In this document: in pieces, positions 8,039-15,777 of the stretch
Layout: every line of letters starts with the position of its first letter
Numbering within the stretch: position 1 is the first letter of the stretch
Assembly (NCBI GenBank): GCA_034423015.1
Contig: DAOUJG010000036.1
Coordinates: 1 to 64,000, forward strand
Origin: JAGWBJ01 sp034423015
GTDB taxonomy: Bacteria; Chloroflexota; Dehalococcoidia; Lucifugimonadales; JAGWBF01
DNA length: 64,000 nucleotides
Direction of reading: 5' to 3'
Notes under the pieces: model-generated
The model's database searches: none
Seen by the model: the letters and a program-made list of their open reading frames with translations, nothing else
What the model was told of the DNA's origin: nothing
Made by a program: the position numbers and the translations under genes

Positions 8039-9439
8039 ATGTCCGACTACGACTACGACATGATCGTAATAGGCTCGGGCCCGGCGGGACAGCGGGCGGC
8101 GATCCAGGCCGCCAAGCTGGGCAAGCGCGTGGTGGTCGCCGAGCGCACCTCAGTCATCGGCGGGGTGTGCCTCAACACGGGGACCATTCCCAGCAAGACC
8201 CTCCGGGAAGCGGTGCTCTACCTGTCGGGATACCGGGAGCGGGGGCTCTACGGCGAGTCCTACGCGGTGAAGCGGGACATCACCATGGCCGACCTGACCT
8301 TCCGGGCCGACCACGTGATGCGCAACGAGATCGACGTGGTGCGCCACCAGCTCATCCGGAACAGGATCGACGTGGTCAACGCGGAGGCGTCCTTCGTGGA
8401 CCCGCACACGGTGCGCTTCCGGGACATCGAGGGCCGCAGCCACCGGGAGGTGACCGCGGAGTCCATAGTCATCGCCACGGGGACGGTGGCCACCAAGGAC
8501 AGCCACATCCCCTTCGACGGCGAGCGGGTCCTGAGCAGCGACGACATACTCCACATGGAGACCCTGCCCCGCACCCTGGCCGTCGTGGGCGCGGGGGTCA
8601 TCGGGCTGGAGTACGCCAGCCTGTTCGCGGCGCTGGGAATACGGGTCACCATCATAGACAAGCGGCCCAGGCTGCTGCCCTTCGTGGACGCCGAGATCAT
8701 CGACACCCTGGTCTACCACCTGCGGCAGAACAGGGTGACCATGCGCCTGGGCGAAGAGGTGGAGTCGATAGAGCCCGTCGAGGAGGAGGAGCAGGTCCGG
8801 ATCCACCTGGCCAGCGGCAAGCAGATAGTGGCCGAGAAGGCCCTGTACAGCGTCGGGCGGACGGGGGCGACCCGCAGCCTCAACCTGGCCGCGGCCTGGC
8901 TCCAAGCCGACGAACGGGGCCGCCTGCAGGTCGGCCCCAACTACCAGACCCAGGTGTCCCACATCTACGCGGTGGGCGACGTCATCGGGTTCCCCAGCCT
9001 GGCCTCCACGTCCATGGAGCAGGGACGGGTGGCGGCCTGCCACGCCCTCGGCGTAGAGGAGAGCAGCGTGCCCGAGCTGTTCCCCATCGGCATCTACACC
9101 ATCCCCGAGATATCCATGGTGGGCCCCACCGAGGGCACCCTCACCGACAAGGAGGTCCCCTACGAGGTGGGCAAGGCGCACTACAGGGAGATCGCCCGGG
9201 GGCAGATCGCGGGGGACAGCACGGGGCTGCTCAAGCTGCTGTTCGACCTGAAGACCCAGAAGCTGCTGGCCGTCCACATCATCGGGGAGGGGGCCAGCGA
9301 GCTCGTCCACATCGGCCAGGCGGTGCTGGCCTTCGGGGGCTCGATGGACTACTTCGTGAACAACGTGTTCAACTACCCCACGCTGGCCGAGTGCTACAAG
9401 ACGGCGGCCTTCGACGGGGTCAACCGGCTGGGCCTGTAG
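8039..9439 (+). CDS. sthA: Si-specific (soluble) NAD(P)+ transhydrogenase
   Basis: 466 aa flavoprotein of the pyridine-nucleotide disulfide oxidoreductase fold, interconverting NADPH and NADH. The N-terminal FAD motif is GSGPAG (~residues 12-17). The motif GGVCLNTGTIPSKTLREA matches the actinobacterial SthA subgroup; the second disulfide Cys of lipoamide dehydrogenases (CxxxxC) is replaced by Thr, as expected for a transhydrogenase. The NAD-binding GAGVIGLEYAS and the second FAD motif YAVGDVIGFP follow. ATG 8039 matches the family start; GTG 8033 is in frame. It is transcribed alone, divergent from the NHL gene. Confidence 0.93.
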   Translation: MSDYDYDMIVIGSGPAGQRAAIQAAKLGKRVVVAERTSVIGGVCLNTGTIPSKTLREAVLYLSGYRERGLYGESYAVKRDITMADLTFRADHVMRNEIDVVRHQLIRNRIDVVNAEASFVDPHTVRFRDIEGRSHREVTAESIVIATGTVATKDSHIPFDGERVLSSDDILHMETLPRTLAVVGAGVIGLEYASLFAALGIRVTIIDKRPRLLPFVDAEIIDTLVYHLRQNRVTMRLGEEVESIEPVEEEEQVRIHLASGKQIVAEKALYSVGRTGATRSLNLAAAWLQADERGRLQVGPNYQTQVSHIYAVGDVIGFPSLASTSMEQGRVAACHALGVEESSVPELFPIGIYTIPEISMVGPTEGTLTDKEVPYEVGKAHYREIARGQIAGDSTGLLKLLFDLKTQKLLAVHIIGEGASELVHIGQAVLAFGGSMDYFVNNVFNYPTLAECYKTAAFDGVNRLGL

Positions 9440-9478
9440 TCCCGGGCCGACGTCGACAGTAGGGCTCCCGGCCCCGGG

Positions 9479-9889
9479 TCACCCGGTCCACAGGTACTTT
9501 TCGGGCTCGATGCGGATGAGCACCATGTTCTCCCCGGCCATGGAGTCCGCCCACTCGGAGCCGTGTTGGGGCCCGAGGTACCTCAGGGCCAGCTTCCGGT
9601 GCAGCTCCTGGGCGAGGCGGTTGTCCGGGACCACGCGGGCCCCGCCCCGCACCGTGAGGGACTTCATCCACCTGGACGTATCGGTGATGCAGAGGGCCAC
9701 CTGTGGGTTGCGGCGGATGTTGTACACCTTCGCGGCATCGGCCTCGGTGGTGACCAGGAAGCTCTCGCCGTCGAACTCGTACCAGACTGGGAAGGCCTGG
9801 GGCCCGGCGCTGGGATACACGGTGGCCAGTATGGCCAGGTAGGTGCGCTGGGTGAACTCCTGAACGCGGCTGGCTGCTACCGTCACCAT
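9479..9889 (-). CDS. Pyridoxamine 5'-phosphate oxidase-like (PPOX/FMN or F420) protein
   Basis: 136 aa. ATG at 9889 follows GAGGAGGTGG. The split-barrel pattern is clear: an N-terminal helix, then AILATVYPSAGPQAFPVWYEFDG, then FLVTTEADAAKVYNIRRNP and GGARVV. These small proteins bind FMN or F420 as dimers and reduce diverse substrates. The sequence does not decide the cofactor. It converges on sthA with 39 bp between the stops; a GC-rich inverted repeat (CCCGGGCC ... GGCCCCGGG) there could act as a terminator for both. Confidence 0.85.
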   Translation of the reverse strand: MVTVAASRVQEFTQRTYLAILATVYPSAGPQAFPVWYEFDGESFLVTTEADAAKVYNIRRNPQVALCITDTSRWMKSLTVRGGARVVPDNRLAQELHRKLALRYLGPQHGSEWADSMAGENMVLIRIEPEKYLWTG

Positions 9890-9930
9890 TTCGCCACCTC
9901 CTCGACACCTGATGGCCCCTCCGTGGGCCA

Positions 9931-9939
9931 ATTATACCA
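9931..9939 (-). promoter_or_regulatory. Extended -10 promoter element for the PPOX gene
   Basis: Minus-strand TGGTATAAT (9939-9931), a perfect -10 with an extended TGN motif, about 42 bases before the ATG at 9889. No clear -35 is seen, which extended -10 promoters tolerate. Confidence 0.5.
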
Positions 9940-10048
9940 AATCCGGCCTGCTCCCTGGGGCGCCAGTGCCATTTCGGCCGGTGTGTTTCACTAATCCATG
10001 TGAAAGATTTAGCAATATTCGTGAATTTCTGCGCAAGCACGACGAGTA

Positions 10049-10077
10049 TTGACAAGCCATCGAAAATATGATACTTT
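10049..10077 (+). promoter_or_regulatory. Sigma-70 promoter in an AT-rich stretch
   Basis: Perfect -35 TTGACA (10049-10054), a 17-base spacer and TACTTT (10072-10077). The surrounding ~120 bases (9985-10095) are strikingly AT-rich for this genome. The promoter faces the small gene at 10153 and the genes behind it. Confidence 0.65.
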
Positions 10078-10152
10078 ACATTATAACATACATGCAGGGC
10101 TCCAGTATAGGCAAAGGGGCCCACGCCGGGAAACGAGGCGAGGAGGTCGGTG

Positions 10153-10353
10153 ATGGTACAGGAGAAGGAAGCCAGTGTCGCTCAGGACTGCCAGTCCGCG
10201 GGCGGAGAAGGCGCAGCCCCGTGGCCCTGGGGATACCTGGTCCCCATGGCGGGAGTCAGATACTACATGTTCCTGGACGGGCCCGAGGAGGCGGCGCCCT
10301 CGGTCCCGGCTCACGAGGCCGGGCCGGCGGCGGGGGCAGGGGAAGAGGTCTAA
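10153..10353 (+). CDS. Small protein of unknown function (66 aa)
   Basis: ATG at 10153 with AGGAGG six bases upstream; a GTG lies immediately before it. The protein has an acidic/polar N-terminus, an aromatic-hydrophobic core (PWPWGYLVPMAGVRYYMFLD, residues ~24-43) and an Ala/Pro/Glu-rich tail ending in EEV. No signal peptide, Cys or recognised domain is seen. It is the first gene behind the strong promoter at 10049, followed by the ABM-like gene at 10415. It could be a small regulatory or structural protein; I do not assign a function. Confidence 0.6.
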   Translation: MVQEKEASVAQDCQSAGGEGAAPWPWGYLVPMAGVRYYMFLDGPEEAAPSVPAHEAGPAAGAGEEV

Positions 10354-10414
10354 GCCGGGCCCGCCCCAGGGCGGTGCGGGCAGCCGGACAGCAGGTCGGT
10401 GAAAGGAGGAGGAC

Positions 10415-10714
10415 ATGTTCGTAAGGATGCTGTGGGGCAGACTGAGAGTGGGAATGTGGGACGAGTACGAGAGGTACTACAACGAGCATATCGAGCCCAT
10501 CACCCAGGGCATCGACGGGTTTCGTGGAAGGCAGCTCCTCCAGAGTACGGAGAACCCCGACGAGGGCATGTCGATAACCATGTGGGACAGCCTGGAAGCG
10601 CTGCGGCAGTACGACCGCAGCCGGGAGCGGCAGGAGGCGTCCCGGGGGGTGGAGCACCTGTACACGGGGGAGTACTGGGTCAGGAACTTCGAGGTAGCGT
10701 CGTCGGCGGTGTAG
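10415..10714 (+). CDS. ABM-like (ferredoxin-fold dimeric barrel) small protein
   Basis: 99 aa; the ATG follows a very strong AAAGGAGGAGG. The length and the pattern of a first strand MFVRMLWGRL, an amphipathic helix (WDEYERYYNEHIEPI), then GFRGRQLLQS and SITMWDSLEALRQYD fit the antibiotic-biosynthesis-monooxygenase / dimeric alpha-beta barrel superfamily. These include small cofactor-free oxygenases and heme-handling proteins. No specific substrate can be deduced. It probably shares the transcript from 10049. Confidence 0.75.
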   Translation: MFVRMLWGRLRVGMWDEYERYYNEHIEPITQGIDGFRGRQLLQSTENPDEGMSITMWDSLEALRQYDRSRERQEASRGVEHLYTGEYWVRNFEVASSAV

Positions 10715-10773
10715 GAGAGGGGGCCTCCGGGTCGAGACTGAAGGCCTTACGCGCAGGCGGTCAGGAGGAGATG

Positions 10774-11364
10774 ATGATACCCGACGTTAGACTGGTCATG
10801 GTAATCAGGCAGGACGTGGAGCGCATGGGGGCCTGGCTCCGGGACAGGGACGTCAGCTCCTCCTGGTACGGCACAGACGGCCAGGGCGAGGCGTTCCACA
10901 TAGGCTACCTGCCAAGGCACATGGTGGAGGCGACGCCGTGGGAGTGGAACCAGGTGTTCCGCGACGACGACCGCAGCATCTTCTCGGTGCTCACCTCCCG
11001 GGGGGAGCACATTGGGGAGGCGCAGATGGTCATCGATAGGGCCCTGTCCGAGGCTCAGCTCTTCGTCCTGATAGGCCGGAAGGACCTGTGGTACAAGGGA
11101 TACGGCACGGCCGCGCTGCTGCAGATGCTGGAGATGGCCTTCGACACCCACGGCCTCCACCGGGCTTGGGTGGACGTGCCCGAGTACAACCTGCCGGCCC
11201 GGCACATGTGCCAACGCATCGGCTTCCTGACCGAGGGGCGGTTCCGGGGAGCCCACCCCAGGGACGGCCTGTGGCACGACTCGGTGATCATGGGCCTTCT
11301 GTACGACGAGTACGCACGCCGCCGGGCGGGGCTGATGGAGCCCGGGGAGCTGGCGGCCGCGTAG
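10774..11364 (+). CDS. GNAT-family N-acetyltransferase
   Basis: About 196 aa; AGGAGG is five bases before ATG 10774 (ATG 10771 is also possible). The acetyl-CoA site is seen as the RKDLWYKGYGTAALLQMLEMAF segment (~residues 107-128), corresponding to the R/Q-x-x-G-x-G/A motif (KGYGTA). It is followed by the hallmark strand LHRAWVDVPEYNLPARHMCQRIGF. This resembles the RimJ/RimL/SpeG-like branch that acetylates protein N-termini or polyamines. The substrate is unknown. It follows the ABM-like gene by ~60 bp. Confidence 0.87.
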   Translation: MIPDVRLVMVIRQDVERMGAWLRDRDVSSSWYGTDGQGEAFHIGYLPRHMVEATPWEWNQVFRDDDRSIFSVLTSRGEHIGEAQMVIDRALSEAQLFVLIGRKDLWYKGYGTAALLQMLEMAFDTHGLHRAWVDVPEYNLPARHMCQRIGFLTEGRFRGAHPRDGLWHDSVIMGLLYDEYARRRAGLMEPGELAAA

Positions 11365-11482
11365 GTTTGCCACCCGAAGTCGTGCTGTGTTAGCATCCGC
11401 CCGACGCGACGGCTGGGGACGTGACGGCCGCCGGACCGGCAGGGTCCCGGTGGCCGCCCACGGCCCGGCCCAGGAGGACGGC

Positions 11483-11872
11483 ATGCTGGAGGACCATATA
11501 CGGCTGAAGGCCATCAACCACATAACCTACAACGTGAAGGACAAGGACGCGGCCCTGAGGTGGTACGAGGACGTGCTGGGCATCAAGCAGATACCCAAGA
11601 TGGTGGACAGCGACAACCTGCACTGGCTCCAGCTACCCAGCGGGGCGATGGTCCACCTTATCGAGAACCCGGAGGCCCCGTCGGCCCCCTCCCACCACAC
11701 CGCCTTCGAGGTGGACGACATCGAGGCGGCCCGGGCGGCGCTGATGGGCAGGGGGATCGAGACGACGGAGATACAGACCAGGCACGACGGGCAGAGGGCC
11801 TTCTACTTCCACGACCTGGACGGGAACCGGCTGGAGATATGCACCAAGTCGGGGTTCGGCGTGCTGGTGTAG
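11483..11872 (+). CDS. VOC-family (glyoxalase/dioxygenase-like) protein
   Basis: 129 aa; ATG 11483 is five bases after AGGAGG. A single pair of beta-alpha-beta-beta-beta modules carries metal-ligand candidates His in INHITYNV, His in SHHTAFEVDD and Glu in NRLEIC. WYEDVLGI and FYFHDLDGN are typical VOC motifs. Members include glyoxalase I, methylmalonyl-CoA epimerase and extradiol dioxygenases; one domain of this size usually works as a dimer. Reaction unknown. It is last in the 10153-11872 run and converges on thrC. Confidence 0.85.
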   Translation: MLEDHIRLKAINHITYNVKDKDAALRWYEDVLGIKQIPKMVDSDNLHWLQLPSGAMVHLIENPEAPSAPSHHTAFEVDDIEAARAALMGRGIETTEIQTRHDGQRAFYFHDLDGNRLEICTKSGFGVLV

Positions 11873-11902
11873 GCCCTGCCCCGGCGGTGGCCCAGCCCCT
11901 GC

Positions 11903-13264
11903 TCAGGCGGGTGGCCGCAGCTCCGCGACCTTGGCGTCCAGCTCCTCTACCGACGCCGATATGACGAACTCCTGGTACTGGAGCCCATCGCCGGTGGGGA
12001 ACTTGAGCCCGTTGGCCGTCCCGATGACCACCACGTGGTCCTCGGCGTCGATGACGCCCTGCTCCCGCGCCTGCAGGGCCGCGTCCAGGGCGACGGCGGT
12101 CTGGGTGCATATGTTGGCCCCGGTGGACATCCACTGCCCCCTCCGCTCTACGATGCGCTCCTCGGGGGTGTCGTAGAACCGCATGTCGAAGGGGGCGTGG
12201 AGCTTCTTGATCCTGGGGAAGCTCACCGGGTCCTGGATGTTCATGGCGGAGGCCACCGATGGCCGCCGTACCCCCGGCTCGTAGCTCTGGAACCCGCTGC
12301 GGCCCCAGCGGACCAAGGTATTGGCCGCCTCGGACTGGGCGACGATGATCCCGGGCAGCCGGTCGATGAGCTTTCGCCGCTTCATTCGCATCAGCGAGAC
12401 CAGGAACGAGGTGAGGTTGCCGCCGTTGCCCGAGGGCACGACTATCCAGTCGGGCGCCTGCCACTTCAGGTCCTGGCATATCTCCAGGGCGATGCTCTCC
12501 TGCCCCACGATGCGCATGGGGTTCTCGGAGTTCACCATCACGGCTTCCGGGTGCAGCTCGCAGTACTCCTCGGCGACCCTCATGCAGGCGTCGAACCCCT
12601 GGGGGTCGTCCACCAGGGCGTTGATCGCCCCCGCCGCCTGGGACTGGAAGGCCTGGATCCCCGATGTGCCCTGGTAGGGCAGGATGACCATGGACTCCAG
12701 GCGGTCCCGGGCGTAGGCGACGTACATCCCGGCGCTGGCCGATGTGTCCCCCGTGCTGGCGCATATGACCAGCCACCTGTCGCCGCGCCCGCCGTTGGAG
12801 GAGGCGCCATTTCGCCCTAGGGCGATGTCCCTGATCCGGACGGCGTCGGAGACGGCCACGCACATGCCCCGGTCCTTGAAGCTCCCGCTGGGGAGCTGGC
12901 CCTCCATCTTGATGAACAGGTTGTTCATCCCGATTCGGCCCTTGAACCAGTCCGGCACCTCGAACAGGTCGGTGTGCCCCTCACGCAGGGAGACGACCGC
13001 CTCCACGGGAAAGCCGGGCAGGAGGAGGGAGAGCCACATGAAGACGCCGCTGCCGTTGGGGTACCGGCCCCGGTTGGGGCCGTACCGGATGGAGTCGAAG
13101 TAGTTCTGTGCCTCCCGGCCCTGGCCCACCTGCCAGTCGATGCGCTCCTCGTCGCGCTCGACCATGAGCAGCCCCCCGCACTGGGGGCACAGGCGGTAGA
13201 ACCGGTCCGGCTCGAAGGCCGAGCCGCAGACGATGCACTGGTACCAGAAGAAGGTCTTGTCCAT
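11903..13264 (-). CDS. thrC: Threonine synthase (PLP fold-type II)
   Basis: 453 aa. ATG 13264 gives MDKTFFWYQC and has AGAGGT upstream. An N-terminal zinc-ribbon-like module has CIVCG and CPQCG (residues ~10-35). The PLP lysine lies in SGSFKDRGM (~residue 125), and phosphate-binding GNGGN and a late Gly-rich loop are present. This converts O-phosphohomoserine to threonine. Some Chloroflexota paralogues with the ribbon are annotated as cysteate or threonine synthase-like, so a related beta-replacement activity is possible. Single gene, convergent with the VOC gene. Confidence 0.82.
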   Translation of the reverse strand: MDKTFFWYQCIVCGSAFEPDRFYRLCPQCGGLLMVERDEERIDWQVGQGREAQNYFDSIRYGPNRGRYPNGSGVFMWLSLLLPGFPVEAVVSLREGHTDLFEVPDWFKGRIGMNNLFIKMEGQLPSGSFKDRGMCVAVSDAVRIRDIALGRNGASSNGGRGDRWLVICASTGDTSASAGMYVAYARDRLESMVILPYQGTSGIQAFQSQAAGAINALVDDPQGFDACMRVAEEYCELHPEAVMVNSENPMRIVGQESIALEICQDLKWQAPDWIVVPSGNGGNLTSFLVSLMRMKRRKLIDRLPGIIVAQSEAANTLVRWGRSGFQSYEPGVRRPSVASAMNIQDPVSFPRIKKLHAPFDMRFYDTPEERIVERRGQWMSTGANICTQTAVALDAALQAREQGVIDAEDHVVVIGTANGLKFPTGDGLQYQEFVISASVEELDAKVAELRPPA

Positions 13265-13504
13265 TCGTATACCTCTTGGAGGTGGCGGGTCCCTGCTCCA
13301 GCAAAGCTTAGCACGCCGCTTACGCGGCTTCAATTCGGCCCGCGCCCGTCCCGGCCGTTTTCGCCGCGCCCGGCCGTATCCGGCATCTCCATGCTGGCGC
13401 CGGGAAAACGGCGAGGTTCAGTCGCTTGAGCCGCCCTGCCGGGGCCATTACCGATTCGCTTGGCAATGGAGCTTGCCGACAATTGCCGAATCACCGGAGG
13501 TCTA

Positions 13505-13534
13505 ATGACAACCCTGCCCGCGATGCTGTAGAAT
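13505..13534 (+). promoter_or_regulatory. Candidate promoter of tRNA-Leu
   Basis: ATGACA (13505-13510), 18 bases, TAGAAT (13529-13534), 47 bases before the tRNA. Upstream, 13453-13492 holds an imperfect inverted repeat (GATTC/GAATC and GGCAAT/ATTGCC). Nothing else is seen in 13265-13500. Confidence 0.45.
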
Positions 13535-13581
13535 CTACGGTAAGCGGCGGTTGCAACGGCCGCGGGCGAAATACCGTATTG

Positions 13582-13666
13582 GGGGAAGTGTCGGAACTGG
13601 TAGACGAGCATGACTTAGGATCATGTGCTGAAAGGCGTGGGAGTTCGAGTCTCCCCTTCCCCACCA
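13582..13666 (+). tRNA. tRNA-Leu(TAG)
   Basis: 85 nt including encoded CCA (13664-13666). The acceptor stem GGGGAAG pairs with CTTCCCC. The anticodon stem CATGA/TCATG encloses loop CTTAGGA, giving anticodon TAG (13616-13618). A long variable arm and the T-loop TTCGAGT are present, all as expected for a class II leucine tRNA reading CUN codons. Confidence 0.95.
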
Positions 13667-13729
13667 CTCTTCACGCCTTCCGTGTCGCCGGCGCTGCCCA
13701 CGCCAAGGGGCCCACTTCGGGAGGAAGAC

Positions 13730-14727
13730 ATGCCCGCACTCCTTGAAGTCACCGGTCTGAAGACCCAGTTCTTCACCCAGCGCGGCGTGGTGCACGCCGT
13801 CGACGGGGTGAGCTTCGACCTGGAAGAGGGAGAGACCCTGGGCCTGGTGGGGGAGAGCGGCTGCGGCAAGAGCGTCAGCGCCCTGTCCATCATGCGCCTG
13901 ATACCGGACCCCCCTGGCAGGATCGTCGCTGGGGAGGTCGTTTTCGACGGCCAGGACCTGCTGAAGCTGCCCGAGCCCGAGATGAGGGGCATACGGGGCA
14001 AGCAGATATCCATGGTCTTCCAGGAGCCGATGACGTCGCTGAACCCGGTCCTCTCGGTGGAGAGGCAGCTCACCGAGGCGTTGGAGCTGCACCTGGGCAT
14101 GACCAAGGCCGACGCAAAGCAGGAGGCGGTGAACCGCCTGGAGCAGGTGGGCATTCCCGACCCCGAGCGCCGGGTGAAGCAGTACCCCCACCAGTTCAGC
14201 GGCGGCATGCGGCAGAGGGTAATGATCGCCATGGCCCTGAGCTGCAACCCCAAGCTGATCATCGCCGACGAGCCCACCACGGCCCTGGACGTGACCATCC
14301 AGCGCAGATCCTGGAGCTGATGAAGGCCCTGAGCCAGGAGTACGGCGTCGCGCTGATAATCATCACCCACAACCTGGGGGTGGTGGCCCGGTACGCGGAC
14401 AGGGTCAACATAATGTACGCGGGCAAGATCATCGAGCGGGGCTCCGCGCTGGACATCTACAGGAGGCCCAGCCACCCCTATGCCCTGGGGTTGCTGAACT
14501 CCGTGCCCCGTCTCGACCAGCCGAGGAAGGAGAAGCTGGACCCCATCGAGGGACAGCCGCCGGACCTCATCGACATGGGAGACGGCTGCTCCTTCAGGGA
14601 CCGGTGCAGGTTCTTCATCGACCGGTGCGCCGAGGAGGAGCCGGCCCTGCAAAGCGTGGGGGACGGCCATGTCTCCGCATGCTTCGTGGCGGACTCGGTG
14701 GCCTCGCTCAGCGCCGAGGAGAGATAA
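13730..14727 (+). pseudogene. Peptide ABC transporter ATPase (DppD/OppD type), frameshifted
   Basis: ATG 13730, 63 bp after the tRNA. Frame 1 encodes Walker A GESGCGKS, the Q-loop VFQEPMTSLNP, signature FSGGMRQR and Walker B IIADEPTTALDV, then leaves frame after ALDVTIQ. A second frame from ~14303 continues exactly where the family should (ILELMKAL, ITHNLGVVARYADRV with the H-loop His, and the C-terminal oligopeptide-ABC extension with a Cys-rich motif). One missing G between 14302 and 14303 explains the break. It may be a sequencing error or a recent lesion; if real, the ATPase lacks its H-loop and is inactive. Confidence 0.85.
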
Positions 14728-15776
14728 TGATGAACGCAGCCACCTCCGCCCCCGACGCCGTAACCTCGGGCAACGGCAGGCGTGACAACGTACTGCTGGA
14801 CGTGCAGAACCTGAAGATGTACTTCCCCGTGACCTCGGGGATCATCTTCCAGCACGCCATCGGCCAGATCAAGGCGGTGGACGACATCAGCTTCACGGTG
14901 CGCCGGGGAGAGACCCTGGGGCTGGTGGGCGAGAGCGGCTGCGGCAAGACGACCACCGGGCGGTGCATACTCCAGCTCTACAAGCCCACCGCGGGCTCGG
15001 TGCTGTTCGACGGCGAGGACATCGTCAACATGAAGGGCCGGGCCCTCCGGGGCCTGCGCCGCAAGATGCAGGTGATATTCCAGGACCCGTACAGCTCCCT
15101 CAACCCGCGCATGACGGCGGGGGCCATAATCGGCGAGCCCCTGAAGGTGCACGGCCTGGCCGGCAGCAGGAGCGAGTTCCGGGAGCGGGTCGGCGAGCTG
15201 CTCACCGTAGTGGGGCTCAATCCCTACATGGCCGACCGCTTTCCCCACGAGTTCAGCGGCGGACAGCGGCAGCGCATCGGCATCGCCCGGGCCCTGGCGG
15301 TGAACCCGGAGTTCCTGGTGTGCGACGAGCCCGTGTCGGCCCTGGACGTGTCCATCCAGGCCCAGATCATCAACCTGCTGGAGGACCTGCAGGAGACCTT
15401 CGGCTTGACCTACCTGTTCATCGCCCACGACCTGTCGGTGGTCCGGCATATCAGCGACCGGGTGGCGGTGATGTACCTGGGTCACATCGTGGAGATCGCC
15501 GACCGGGGGGAGATATACACCAACCCGCTGCACCCGTACACCAAGGCGCTGCTGTCTGCGGTCCCCCTGCCCGACCCGGTGCTGGACGCCGAGCGGGAGC
15601 GGGTCATCCTCACCGGCGAGGTGCCCAGCCCCCTGAACCCGCCCGAGGGCTGCGTGTTCCACCCCCGCTGCCCCGTCGGCACCGAGGAGTGCCGGGAGGC
15701 CATGCCGGAGCTGCGGGAGGTGTCCACGGACCACTACGTGGCCTGCATCCACGTGCCCGGGTACGGTTCCCCGTAG
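14727..15776 (+). CDS. Peptide ABC transporter ATPase (DppF/OppF type)
   Basis: 349 aa; its ATG overlaps the TAA of the previous gene by one base. Intact motifs: Walker A GESGCGKTT (~residues 70-78), VIFQDPYSSLNPRM, signature FSGGQRQR, Walker B LVCDEPVSALDVS and H-loop FIAHDLSVV. The C-terminal oligopeptide/dipeptide extension has the Cys pattern CVFHPRCP. It would pair with the frameshifted DppD as an ATPase heterodimer at the membrane. No permease or substrate-binding gene lies next to the pair. Confidence 0.9.
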   Translation: MMNAATSAPDAVTSGNGRRDNVLLDVQNLKMYFPVTSGIIFQHAIGQIKAVDDISFTVRRGETLGLVGESGCGKTTTGRCILQLYKPTAGSVLFDGEDIVNMKGRALRGLRRKMQVIFQDPYSSLNPRMTAGAIIGEPLKVHGLAGSRSEFRERVGELLTVVGLNPYMADRFPHEFSGGQRQRIGIARALAVNPEFLVCDEPVSALDVSIQAQIINLLEDLQETFGLTYLFIAHDLSVVRHISDRVAVMYLGHIVEIADRGEIYTNPLHPYTKALLSAVPLPDPVLDAERERVILTGEVPSPLNPPEGCVFHPRCPVGTEECREAMPELREVSTDHYVACIHVPGYGSP

Positions 15777-15777
15777 C

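Noticed and set aside
13453..13492. Inverted repeat upstream of tRNA-Leu as a riboswitch or small RNA
   Set aside because: It is imperfect, with a three-base bulge, and has no terminator or conserved neighbour; noted only within the promoter entry.
14290..14330. Programmed ribosomal frameshift in the DppD-type gene
   Set aside because: No slippery heptamer or downstream structure is seen at the break, and this family is not known to use one. A missing base is the simpler explanation.
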